A DNA stretch of 64,000 nt from positions 49,644-113,643 of the forward strand of contig CAUZFZ010000010.1 of assembly GCA_963579025.1 (NCBI GenBank), read 5' to 3'. Below the pieces are notes generated by a model, which made no database searches, was not told the origin of the DNA, and saw nothing but the letters and a program-made list of their open reading frames with translations. The stretch's first letter is position 1, and every line of letters starts with the position of its first letter. Positions 8,287-15,850 of this stretch are shown piece by piece. The translations under genes were made by a program, and so were the position numbers. Source of the DNA: CAUZFZ01 sp963579025 (GTDB lineage Bacteria > Planctomycetota > Planctomycetia > Planctomycetales > Planctomycetaceae).

Positions 8287-10017
8287 ATGACAACATCACG
8301 TCACCTCATTCTGAAGTCCGTGCCGGCAATTGGATTGCTGCTGATGCTTGTTGCTCTGCACGCTGGCGAGGCGAGGGCTCAGGGCAACTCCCGAACAACG
8401 GCCGCGCCGTTTGTCTTTCGTGATGTCGGCACGGAAACAGGGTTCCTGCCTGCTGCAGCAGGGATTCAAGGGCACGGTGCAGGATGGGGCGACGTTGACG
8501 GAGACGGTTGGGCGGACCTGTACGTCGGGACGTTTCATTACACGGATACGCAGCCGAATCTGTTCTTTCGCAATCAGGAGGGACGCTTCAAGCTGGACGA
8601 TCAGCCGCAGTTGCGGATCTCGGCGCGTGCGACTGGTGTCGTCTTTGCCGACCTGGACAATGATGGCGACCTCGATCTGTATGTGGGCAACATGCCTTCG
8701 CCGGAGGGCAGTCGGCTGTCAGTTCGCATGGGACATGCATTCGCAACATGCTCGCTGTTCCGTAATGACGGCGATGGTCAATTCACAGATGTCTCGCGTG
8801 GCAACGACGCCTGTCCGGCCGCGTTTGGCGGTCGAAGCGTCACGGTTCTGGACATCGACGGCGACGGACTGCTTGATCTGCTTGTCGGCGAGGACCCCAT
8901 TCCCGGTTACAACGGGTCGAAGACAAAGACATCGCGGCTGTTTCGCAATCTGGGACAGTTGCGGTTCAAGGACGTCTCGCGCGAGATCGGTATTCCGGAG
9001 AACGCCGCCGGTCTGGGAGTCGCCGCCGGTGATGTCAACGGCGACGGATGGCCGGACTTCTTCCTGGCCTCGACACTCGGCAACTATCTAATGCTGAATG
9101 ACGGGATGGGACGATTCAGTGAGACGCCCGGAGCCCACGAGACATTCGCATGGCCGAAAGCCAAAGGCGACGACATGGTGTGCGGCGTCGTGATTGCCGA
9201 CGTCAATGGTGATGCTCTGCCGGACATCGTCCTCGGCCAGCACTTTGAATCACCGTGGGTGGAACCTGTGGCCAATCGTCTGTACCTGAATCAGGGTGTG
9301 GACAAGAAAGTGGGAGGCCCGAAGTTTGTCGATGTCACTCAGGAGGCCGGACTCGTGCCGTTACCGCTGAAAGGCCCGCACGTCGAGATTCAGGATTTTG
9401 ATAACGATGGCCGTCCCGACATCTACACCAGCATCGTCAAGTTCGCTCAGGGCCGACCTCATCCCGTGATCTTTCGTAACACGGGAAATCGCGATGGAGT
9501 GCCGCAGTTTCAGACGTCCGCACTTGGTGTCAACGATTTTCCAACGGCGGAAGATCGTGCCACGAAACGATCGGGGACGTTCTTCGAAAAGATGGTCGCG
9601 GACCGCAAGATTGTCTACACGGCCCCGGGTCCAACCTGCGACTTCGACCGGGACGGTCGGCTTGACATGGTGCTGCCTAACTGGTGGGGAGAGATGCCGT
9701 CCCTGCTTTTGAAGAACGAGACTGACAGTGGCCATTGGCTGGACGTGCGTGTTGCGGGCGGCAAGCAAGTCAACGCGATGGGAATTGGCTCCCGTGTCGA
9801 TGTGTATGTCGCCGGAAAAGCCGGAGATTCCACAGCTCTGATTGGCTCTCGTGAAATCGCCACCGGGTTCGGCTATGCGTCCTCGCAGGAGGCCGTGGCT
9901 CATTTCGGTCTGGGTGAGCGGGGCGAATGTGACGTCGTCGTCACGCTTCCGCACGCTCGCGGTCGCGTGACACGCGCAGGGGTCAAGGCGGACCAACGTG
10001 TCACAATCACTCCGTGA
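8287..10017 (+). CDS. Secreted FG-GAP/VCBS repeat protein with ASPIC/UnbV C-terminal domain (CRTAC1-like)
   Basis: A 576-residue exported protein of the CRTAC1/ASPIC-UnbV family, abundant in planctomycetes and of unknown biochemical function. The signal peptide is at 1-32 (hydrophobic IGLLLMLVALHAG, cleavage near ARAQ). The body has at least six FG-GAP/VCBS calcium-binding loops of the type D-x-D-x-DG (GDVDGDGWADLYVG, ADLDNDGDLDLYVG, LDIDGDGLLDLLVG, GDVNGDGWPDFFLA, ADVNGDALPDIVLG, CDFDRDGRLDMVLP), consistent with a beta-propeller. The last 90 residues (from GSRVDVYVAG to VTITP, with SREIATGFGYASSQE) match ASPIC/UnbV. ATG 8287 starts the signal peptide; an ATG at 8251 is also in frame. A remnant of a second copy of this family lies at 11839. 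Followed by a TPR gene on the same strand. Confidence 0.9.
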   Translation: MTTSRHLILKSVPAIGLLLMLVALHAGEARAQGNSRTTAAPFVFRDVGTETGFLPAAAGIQGHGAGWGDVDGDGWADLYVGTFHYTDTQPNLFFRNQEGRFKLDDQPQLRISARATGVVFADLDNDGDLDLYVGNMPSPEGSRLSVRMGHAFATCSLFRNDGDGQFTDVSRGNDACPAAFGGRSVTVLDIDGDGLLDLLVGEDPIPGYNGSKTKTSRLFRNLGQLRFKDVSREIGIPENAAGLGVAAGDVNGDGWPDFFLASTLGNYLMLNDGMGRFSETPGAHETFAWPKAKGDDMVCGVVIADVNGDALPDIVLGQHFESPWVEPVANRLYLNQGVDKKVGGPKFVDVTQEAGLVPLPLKGPHVEIQDFDNDGRPDIYTSIVKFAQGRPHPVIFRNTGNRDGVPQFQTSALGVNDFPTAEDRATKRSGTFFEKMVADRKIVYTAPGPTCDFDRDGRLDMVLPNWWGEMPSLLLKNETDSGHWLDVRVAGGKQVNAMGIGSRVDVYVAGKAGDSTALIGSREIATGFGYASSQEAVAHFGLGERGECDVVVTLPHARGRVTRAGVKADQRVTITP

Positions 10018-10116
10018 ATCCGAGCTTGCAGTCACACGGTCTGAGCATACATTGAGTCAAGGAGCTTTTTTGTCACCGAAGGCACGGACACCCGGGACTT
10101 CGTCAGGAGATCGAAG

Positions 10117-11175
10117 ATGTCTTCAGAACTCACACTAAGCTTTAAGCGGTTGCCTGTTGTTCTCGCCGTGCTGGTGATCTCACTCGCAACGGTGGCAGCT
10201 CAGGAAAAACCAGGTGACGAGTCTGGTGAGAATCCCGCGACCGCGAAGTCCGTCGCTCCGCTTGTCATGGTTATTCGCATCGATGCTGAGTTGATGTCCG
10301 GGAGTTCCGTCGTCGGGAAGGCTGCATTGGCCGAAATCCTCACTGGCGGCGAAGTCAATGGGCAGTGGCTGTGGATTCCCTCGGTCAACGGTTGGATTCA
10401 GCAGAGTGACGTCGTGCCTGTCGATCGAGCGATTGAGCACTTCACTGCACAGATCAAGCAGACTCCGACGTCGCGGGCATACTTCGAGCGTGGTGCGGCC
10501 CGTGTTTCTCTGGGGGAATACGAGCCGGCAGTTGTCGACTTCTCGAAGTCCATTGAGCTGGACTCCGCGAACCTGCCAGCGATTAACGATCGAGGCACGA
10601 CATACCGGCGGCTGGGGCAGCCCGAGAAGGCCAAAGCTGATTTCGACACGGTCATCGAGCGTGGCGTGAGGCACTCGGCTGCGTTTACGAACCGCGGGCT
10701 GACGTGGCTGGACCTGGGCAACACGGAGCAGGCAATGGTCGATCTGCATGTGGCACTGGGACTCGATCCGAGATTCGCGCCCGCGTGGGAGGCCTCCGGA
10801 GCCGTTCGCGAAGCCATGGGCCACACCGCGAAGGCAATCGACAACTACCGTATCGCGGTGGAACTCGATCCAGCCTTTGCGCTGGCATGGAACAACCGGG
10901 CGTGGCTGCTTGGAACGGCGGCCGATCCCTCGTTGCGAAACGGTGCCCTCGCGGTTGAGTTCGCGACAAAGGCGTGTGAACTGACCGGTTACCAGAAAGC
11001 GGACGTACTCGACACGCTGGCGGCCGCGTACGCCGAGGCGGGCGACTTCGAGCAGGCTGTGCGGCGAGCGAAGGAGGCGATCGCAAAAGCCGACGCAAAA
11101 CACAAACCCGCTATCGAAAAGCGTCTGGCTCTCTACGAAGCCGGCAAGTCATATCGCCAGCCTGCGTCCCCGTAA
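10117..11175 (+). CDS. Secreted TPR protein with N-terminal SH3-like segment
   Basis: A 352-residue protein with a signal peptide at 1-28 (VVLAVLVISLATVAA-Q). Residues about 48-105 (including MVIRIDAELMSGSSVVGKA and WLWIPSVNGWIQQSDVVPV) look like a small SH3-type beta barrel. They are followed by about five to six tetratricopeptide repeats from 110 to 340 (for example SRAYFERGAARVSLGEYEPA and PAFALAWNNRAWLLGTA). TPR arrays mediate protein-protein contacts; the partner is unknown and the compartment is probably the periplasm. AGGAG is 7 nt before the ATG. The 99 bp separating it from the FG-GAP gene contain no clear hairpin, so co-transcription is possible. Confidence 0.85.
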   Translation: MSSELTLSFKRLPVVLAVLVISLATVAAQEKPGDESGENPATAKSVAPLVMVIRIDAELMSGSSVVGKAALAEILTGGEVNGQWLWIPSVNGWIQQSDVVPVDRAIEHFTAQIKQTPTSRAYFERGAARVSLGEYEPAVVDFSKSIELDSANLPAINDRGTTYRRLGQPEKAKADFDTVIERGVRHSAAFTNRGLTWLDLGNTEQAMVDLHVALGLDPRFAPAWEASGAVREAMGHTAKAIDNYRIAVELDPAFALAWNNRAWLLGTAADPSLRNGALAVEFATKACELTGYQKADVLDTLAAAYAEAGDFEQAVRRAKEAIAKADAKHKPAIEKRLALYEAGKSYRQPASP

Positions 11176-11210
11176 CACACACGAACCGGCTGCACGGCAC
11201 GCTCATCCAT

Positions 11211-11612
11211 TTAATGATGGCCATGACCGTGGTGGTGATGATGGTGGCGGTGGAACGAACTGCCGAAGCCGAAACTGCGATAGCCATATCGCGGTCCGAA
11301 GCTGTAACCGTAAGGGCGATAGCCGCCGTAGCCTGATCGGAATCCCGAACCGATCGAGATCGTGATTCCCGGACGCGAGTACAGATACGTCGGGTCGCTC
11401 CGATAGTAGTTGCTTCTCGGTGAATAGTAGTAGCCGCTGCTGACCCGCGACGAATAGTACGTCGCGCCTCTGGGAACTGCGGCCGACGGAGTCGTACAGC
11501 CGCCGATCGAGTAACCGCCACCGCAACGGCAGTGATCCGCAAACGCCGCGTCAGTCGTCAGCAGGGACGCCGCGGCTGCACACAGTCCAGCAAACAGAAT
11601 GTGACGAGTCAT
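11211..11612 (-). CDS. Small secreted Tyr/Gly/Ser-rich protein with poly-His C-terminus
   Basis: A 133-residue protein with a clear signal peptide (1-25, FAGLCAAAASLLTTDAAFA-D) and a strong Shine-Dalgarno (GAGGAGG, 7 nt before ATG). The mature chain starts with a short Cys-containing segment (DHCRCGGG) and is then low complexity, dominated by Tyr, Ser, Gly and Arg in YxSPRSNYYR- and YGGYRPYGYSFG-like runs. It ends in HRHHHHHHGHGHH. The His tail and the HC/RC residues suggest metal binding (Ni, Zn or Cu), and the Tyr/Gly-rich body resembles structural or wall-associated proteins. Both are inferences from composition, as no family was recognised. It is convergent with the TPR gene, 35 bp apart. 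Confidence 0.75.
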   Translation of the reverse strand: MTRHILFAGLCAAAASLLTTDAAFADHCRCGGGYSIGGCTTPSAAVPRGATYYSSRVSSGYYYSPRSNYYRSDPTYLYSRPGITISIGSGFRSGYGGYRPYGYSFGPRYGYRSFGFGSSFHRHHHHHHGHGHH

Positions 11613-11838
11613 GGAAAGTCCTCCTCAAAAGGCAGCAGGTGAATCCGCCGGGCATCCAGCCATCAGACTCACTGACACATCCGTGTCACCCGAATTCAAA
11701 CCATGCTCATTGCTTCAGCAACGCATTATCCATTCCGCAGAGGCAGATGTGAAGACATTCACGAAATAACTCGCGACAACGGAAAGGTCGCGGCAATTTG
11801 AGATGGGTTGTCGATCCGGCATGGTTCCGTGTTCCCAG

Positions 11839-11901
11839 GGCCCAACCTGCGACTTCGATCGCGACGGTCAACGCGAATTGGTGCAGCCCAACTGGTCAAG
11901 C
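11839..11901 (+). pseudogene. Remnant of an FG-GAP/CRTAC1-like gene
   Basis: In one plus-strand frame this stretch reads GPTCDFDRDGQRELVQPNW, against GPTCDFDRDGRLDMVLPNW in the intact CRTAC1-like gene at 9628-9687; by eye 47 of 60 bases are identical. No FG-GAP signal continues on either side, and the fragment overlaps the 3' end of the LPG-synthase-like gene on the other strand. It appears to be the leftover of a deleted or transferred paralogue. Confidence 0.6.
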
Positions 11902-12999
11902 CCTGTCGTTCTCAGCCGACGGACTTCCATTCTGACGTCCTTTTCTTAGCGTCGGAAGATAGTACAGCACGGCGGCAGCGGTCACTTCCGAGGCGAACCA
12001 CACCACGCGCAATAGTGCCGCGGCTGCAATGGCCGTCCGGCCTCCGGCGCTCGGTTCGAGCATTGCGATGATCAATCCCTCGCGGACTCCCAGGCCGCCT
12101 GGTGCGAACAGCACAATGAACCCCAGCGACGTGCCCGCTGCGACAGCACACGTCCAACGCAGGCAGTCACTCGTCGACTCAGCGGAGTGGCCGAGGCTCT
12201 GAAGCACGCAGCCCAGACTCAGGCCAAACAGCAGCCACGCTCCAACAAACGCCAGCGTTCCGCGGAACAGCAACCCCGCGTTAATTGTTCCAGGCCTGAT
12301 GGAATCGTTCGAGTCTGCGTCAGTCAGAGACGTGGCACTGTCCGCCCTCGTTCGAACCGGATGAATCCGGTTACTACGAGCGGCGGCGGCGGATCGCAGT
12401 TCTTTCCGAGCCAGCCGAACAGCAATGCGACTGGCGAATCCCGCACAGAGCGGAATCAGGACTAGTGTCGCCATTCCGACCGAGACTGGGCCAATCCACT
12501 TCATTTCCCGGACAGGGGACAACCATGCGGGGAGCGCCTGCCAGACGCTGTCGGGGAACACCCAGCCGGATAGTGCGGCAGCCATGGCGAGGCCGACCGC
12601 CATGACTCCCAAGGTCTCAATAACCACACCCAGCGCGGATTGAGCGATCGAGACTCCATAGGGCTTGAGCAGGCCGGAGCGGATCAGCAGGACAGCGGCT
12701 TTCCCGGGTACGTATTTTCCCAGATGGCCGCAGTAGTAGGCGCGGGCCAGAGCCAGCCATTCGGGATGCTGATCAAAGCGACTTAATACCGACCGCATGA
12801 ACCAGACGGATGGCAGCCAGCCGGCGAGGTAACACACGGCGGCCAGGATGAGCCAGCCCGGCGAGAAGGCGGGGATGTTGCCGGACGAATCCTGCCAAAG
12901 TTCCGCGGCACGGTTACCGACAAACCACAGCACGATCGCGCAGAGTCCCCAGCGGAGCAGGCGAAATGTGACGTTGCGGCGTGATGATTCGTCGGACAT
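11896..12999 (-). CDS. LPG synthase TM-domain (UPF0104/AglD-like) integral membrane protein
   Basis: A 367-residue polytopic membrane protein with about seven to eight hydrophobic segments (for example LRWGLCAIVLWFVGNRAA, GWLILAAVCYLAGWLPSVWF, ALGVVIETLGVMAVGLAMAA). The signature YCGHLGKYVPGKAAVL (around 88-103) and the downstream FAPGGLGVREGL are those of the lysylphosphatidylglycerol synthetase TM region/UPF0104 family. Members without the soluble aminoacyl-transferase domain, as here, are thought to act in lipid or polyprenyl-sugar export; substrate is unknown. Residues about 206-225 (RSNRIHPVRTRADSATS and onward) are encoded by a palindromic repeat element and lie in a hydrophilic loop, so the gene has absorbed an insertion without losing its frame. 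Confidence 0.85.
   Translation of the reverse strand: MSDESSRRNVTFRLLRWGLCAIVLWFVGNRAAELWQDSSGNIPAFSPGWLILAAVCYLAGWLPSVWFMRSVLSRFDQHPEWLALARAYYCGHLGKYVPGKAAVLLIRSGLLKPYGVSIAQSALGVVIETLGVMAVGLAMAAALSGWVFPDSVWQALPAWLSPVREMKWIGPVSVGMATLVLIPLCAGFASRIAVRLARKELRSAAAARSNRIHPVRTRADSATSLTDADSNDSIRPGTINAGLLFRGTLAFVGAWLLFGLSLGCVLQSLGHSAESTSDCLRWTCAVAAGTSLGFIVLFAPGGLGVREGLIIAMLEPSAGGRTAIAAAALLRVVWFASEVTAAAVLYYLPTLRKGRQNGSPSAENDRA
12326..12380. repeat. REP-type palindromic repeat inside a coding sequence
   Basis: Contains the hairpin AACCGGAT-GA-ATCCGGTT (12355-12372) followed by ACTACGAG, preceded by about 29 bp matching the spacer of the intergenic element at 13018-13109 (GTGGCANTGTCNGCCCTCG). It lies in frame within the LPG-synthase-like gene. 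Confidence 0.75.
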
Positions 13000-13017
13000 T
13001 CCCGCGTTTTAGCAGCC

Positions 13018-13109
13018 GTTCGTAGTCACCGCATTCATGCGGTGCGCACGCCGAGAGACGTGGCAATGTCTGCCCTCGTTCGAACCGGATAAATCCGGTT
13101 ACTACGAAC
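13018..13109. repeat. REP-pair (REPIN-like) element
   Basis: Two inverted units flank a spacer of about 38 bp. Left unit: GTTCGTAGT then CACCGCAT-TC-ATGCGGTG (13018-13044). Right unit: AACCGGAT-AA-ATCCGGTT then ACTACGAAC (13083-13109). The stems differ between copies by paired changes (GG/CC versus GC/GC), so the hairpin itself is conserved. Partial extra copies of CTACGAAC and TGCGAAC follow up to about 13125. Related units lie at 12355 and 51058. Confidence 0.8.
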
Positions 13110-13147
13110 CTACGAACCTGCGAACGTGCATAGAAGCTCGCGACCGG

Positions 13148-13828
13148 TCAGATGTCGATTCCGAGGTCGTACTTCAGTTCGTTGAATCGTTCGATGTATT
13201 CCTCGCTGGAGGAATGCACGTGCTCGGCTTCTGTGATGAAACGAATATCTTCGTGGCACTCAAGGTTGTAGTCCGCGAAGGTACGTTCGAATTCGTCCAG
13301 GTCCTGACCGTAGGCAATCAACAGCTTGTGCTCGTCGAGCTGCACTTCCATCGGAATGTTCGAGTTCAGAACCGCGATACCCATGCAGCCGTCATTCAGC
13401 AGCAGGTCCTCGTAGTCCATCAGGATACTCTTGAGGATGGGCAGATCGATTGACTCACGGATCATGTCGTGATGACTGCCGTGGTCGCTCTCGTGGCTGG
13501 TTTCCAGCACAACGTCGACTTCGAAACCCATTGGGTCGAGCAGATCAAAGAACAGATCGAGCAGCGTACGGCTGGACGCCGCCGCCATGACGACCGGGAT
13601 CTCGACACCGGTGTCGTCGTCGCGGTACTTCTCGTGACGGAAGCCAGCCTGCGGCACGACCTGCAGGTCGTAGGATGGGCGCACAGCGTCGGTCAGCATG
13701 AACGAGCCATACTTTGCGATCCGCAGATGAGTTTCCAACTGATCTTCAGTCAGATGCTCGAAACTGCTGCCGATGTGCTGCTGGCCGTCCCGGTAAGTGG
13801 TTCGGGTGGGCCTTTGCAGGTAACTCAT
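13148..13828 (-). CDS. Conserved hypothetical acidic cytoplasmic protein
   Basis: A 226-residue acidic protein with no signal peptide or membrane segment. I do not recognise a characterised domain. The middle part (GVEIPVVMAAASSRTLLDLFFDLLDPMG) looks like an ordered alpha/beta fold, followed by an unusual His/Asp/Ser-rich loop (ETSHESDHGSHHDMIRES) that could bind metal, then a second alpha/beta half (MGIAVLNSNIPMEVQLDEHKL). The C-terminus is strongly acidic. ATG 13828 is chosen because AGAGGGG lies 8 nt upstream; a GTG at 13834 is also in frame but too close to that site. It stands alone between a repeat element and the upstream region of the transglutaminase gene. Codon use is normal, so it is a real gene of unknown role. 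Confidence 0.75.
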   Translation of the reverse strand: MSYLQRPTRTTYRDGQQHIGSSFEHLTEDQLETHLRIAKYGSFMLTDAVRPSYDLQVVPQAGFRHEKYRDDDTGVEIPVVMAAASSRTLLDLFFDLLDPMGFEVDVVLETSHESDHGSHHDMIRESIDLPILKSILMDYEDLLLNDGCMGIAVLNSNIPMEVQLDEHKLLIAYGQDLDEFERTFADYNLECHEDIRFITEAEHVHSSSEEYIERFNELKYDLGIDI

Positions 13829-14311
13829 GGACACATCCCCTCTCGGTCAGCCTTGCGACTGGTTGAGTTGCCATCGACCGCAGTTGCCATCAACTGCAGT
13901 GGCCGACGGATGCCGTGACTCTGCGACGCGCCGCTCGCCACTGACTGCAATCCCGCGAGGATGCAGTCAGTGGATGTTCCGAGACGACGACGTCACAGAC
14001 GGCGGAACTGCCTTCAACCTGGCATGCGAACCGAGAGCACGATTTCCAATCTGCCCGGGTGTGGCGTTTTTTGCCCTGGGACTCTGCCGCCAGGCCCGCT
14101 TTCGGGATGTGGGATGAGGCGGGCAATACGCCGGACGTGGCGTTTCTGAGGATTTCATGGCCCGCGCGACCGGCGTCACAGTCGCGGTCGGTGGAATCGA
14201 ACGGCTTCGGAGCGACGCGACTGAAACGACCGCTATAATCCGGGCGTGCAGGGATGGCCGGCTCGGTTGTCCGGATTCCGAAGACAGAAACGACAGGTGG
14301 ATACCTCCGTC

Positions 14312-15832
14312 ATGACACAACTCAACACTTTTCGTATGCGGGCAGCCGGTGCCGTGCTCCTCGCAACGCTGACGATTGCGACAGTCGCGAAAGCGGATGA
14401 AACGAAGGCCAGCGACAAGTCTCCCGAGGAGAGCTGGCAGGTCATTTACATCGATGGTCAGCGAGTCGGTTACGGTCGCGTCGTCGTGAAGCAGGAGAAG
14501 CAGGGGCGTACGACAGTCGTCAAATCGGATGTCGAAGAGCACCTCACCATTCGCCGCTTCGGCCAGGAGTTGAAGATCACCTCGAAGACGCACACCGAGG
14601 AGACCGAGGACGGGCAGTTACTGAGCTACCGGTACGAGATGCTGAATCCGCCGCTGCAGTCATCGAAGTCGACCGGACGGATCGAAGGGCGGTTTCTGAC
14701 GATCGAAACGACCATCGGCGGGCGTAAGTCGACGCGCAAGGTCGACTGGGATCCGACCGTCAAGTCGCCGCTGTATCAGGATCGATTGCTGCGTGAACCG
14801 CCGCTCAAGCCGGGCGACAAGCGATCGTTCAAAGCGTTCATGCCGGAGGCGGCCCGCGTCGTTGAGATCAAAGTCGAAGCCCTCGACCGCCGTACGGCCA
14901 AACTGCACGATGGCAGCCAGCAGGAACTTCTCAGCGTTCGCATCACCCAGTCGCTGTTGCCGGGCATTGCGACGAAAGCGTTCCTCAACAAAGAGGGCGA
15001 ATCGCTGCGCAGTGAGACGAATCTGCTGGGTATGCAGATGGTGACGTACTCCGTGCCGCAGGAAGTGGCTCTGGAGGAGATCAAAGGGGCCGAGCTGGAC
15101 GTGGCGGTGAATTCACTCGTCCGGGTTACCAATCCACCGGTGGACCTGCACAGTCGCAAGTCGGCGGTGTATCGAATCAAGACTCCAGGTCGCGATCCCA
15201 GTCAGATTCTGCCCGCCAGCGAGACGCAGGCATTGAAAAAGATCAGCGACGAGTCCGTCGAGGTGACGGTGTCCTCTCTGGTCCCTCCCCGCGGCATTCA
15301 GCACGCTCGAAACGAGCAACAGAAATACCTGGCAGATACGGCGTTTCTGCAGGTCACGGACAGGCGAGTTCGGGACCATGCTCGTAAAGCCGCGGCTGGC
15401 TCGGAGGATCCGGGAACCGTTGCCGTGCGCATGGAGAAGTACGTGTACCGTGAACTGAAGAAGAAGAACTTTTCGACCGCACTGGCATCGGCTGCTGAGG
15501 TGGCAAAGAACATGGAAGGCGACTGCACGGAACACGCCTGCCTGCTGGCCGCCATGTTGCGAGCCGAGAAGATTCCTTCACGTGTCGTCGTCGGGCTGGT
15601 CTACGCCGAGCGATTCGGCGCGTTCGGCGGTCACATGTGGACCGAAGCCTGGCTTGACGGAAAATGGATTCCGCTGGACGCGACACTGGGACGCGGCGGC
15701 ATCGGCGCCGGTCACTTGAGATTGGCGGATTCCGACCTCGCCGACGAAGGACCCGCTCCGGTCACGGCATTCGTGCCATTGCTCAATCTGATGAACGGCG
15801 TCGAGATCGAGATCGTCAGCACACAGCGATGA
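14312..15832 (+). CDS. Exported transglutaminase-like superfamily protein
   Basis: A 506-residue protein with signal peptide (about 1-26, AAGAVLLATLTIATVAKA). The first 380 residues are mostly beta strands without a known motif. The C-terminal transglutaminase/protease-like core has the full catalytic triad: C405 in EGDCTEHACLL, H441 in FGGHMWTEAW and D456 in IPLDATLG. Bacterial members are usually periplasmic cysteine proteases or amidases, or act with peptidoglycan or pili, rather than true cross-linkers; the substrate here is unknown. The start at 14312 is supported by the signal peptide and AGGTGG about 11 nt upstream; an upstream ATG at 14246 is in frame but adds a non-signal-like Arg-rich segment. 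Convergent with the HEAT-type gene, 18 bp apart. Confidence 0.88.
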   Translation: MTQLNTFRMRAAGAVLLATLTIATVAKADETKASDKSPEESWQVIYIDGQRVGYGRVVVKQEKQGRTTVVKSDVEEHLTIRRFGQELKITSKTHTEETEDGQLLSYRYEMLNPPLQSSKSTGRIEGRFLTIETTIGGRKSTRKVDWDPTVKSPLYQDRLLREPPLKPGDKRSFKAFMPEAARVVEIKVEALDRRTAKLHDGSQQELLSVRITQSLLPGIATKAFLNKEGESLRSETNLLGMQMVTYSVPQEVALEEIKGAELDVAVNSLVRVTNPPVDLHSRKSAVYRIKTPGRDPSQILPASETQALKKISDESVEVTVSSLVPPRGIQHARNEQQKYLADTAFLQVTDRRVRDHARKAAAGSEDPGTVAVRMEKYVYRELKKKNFSTALASAAEVAKNMEGDCTEHACLLAAMLRAEKIPSRVVVGLVYAERFGAFGGHMWTEAWLDGKWIPLDATLGRGGIGAGHLRLADSDLADEGPAPVTAFVPLLNLMNGVEIEIVSTQR

Positions 15833-15850
15833 ACTCTGGAGTCTGTGCCC

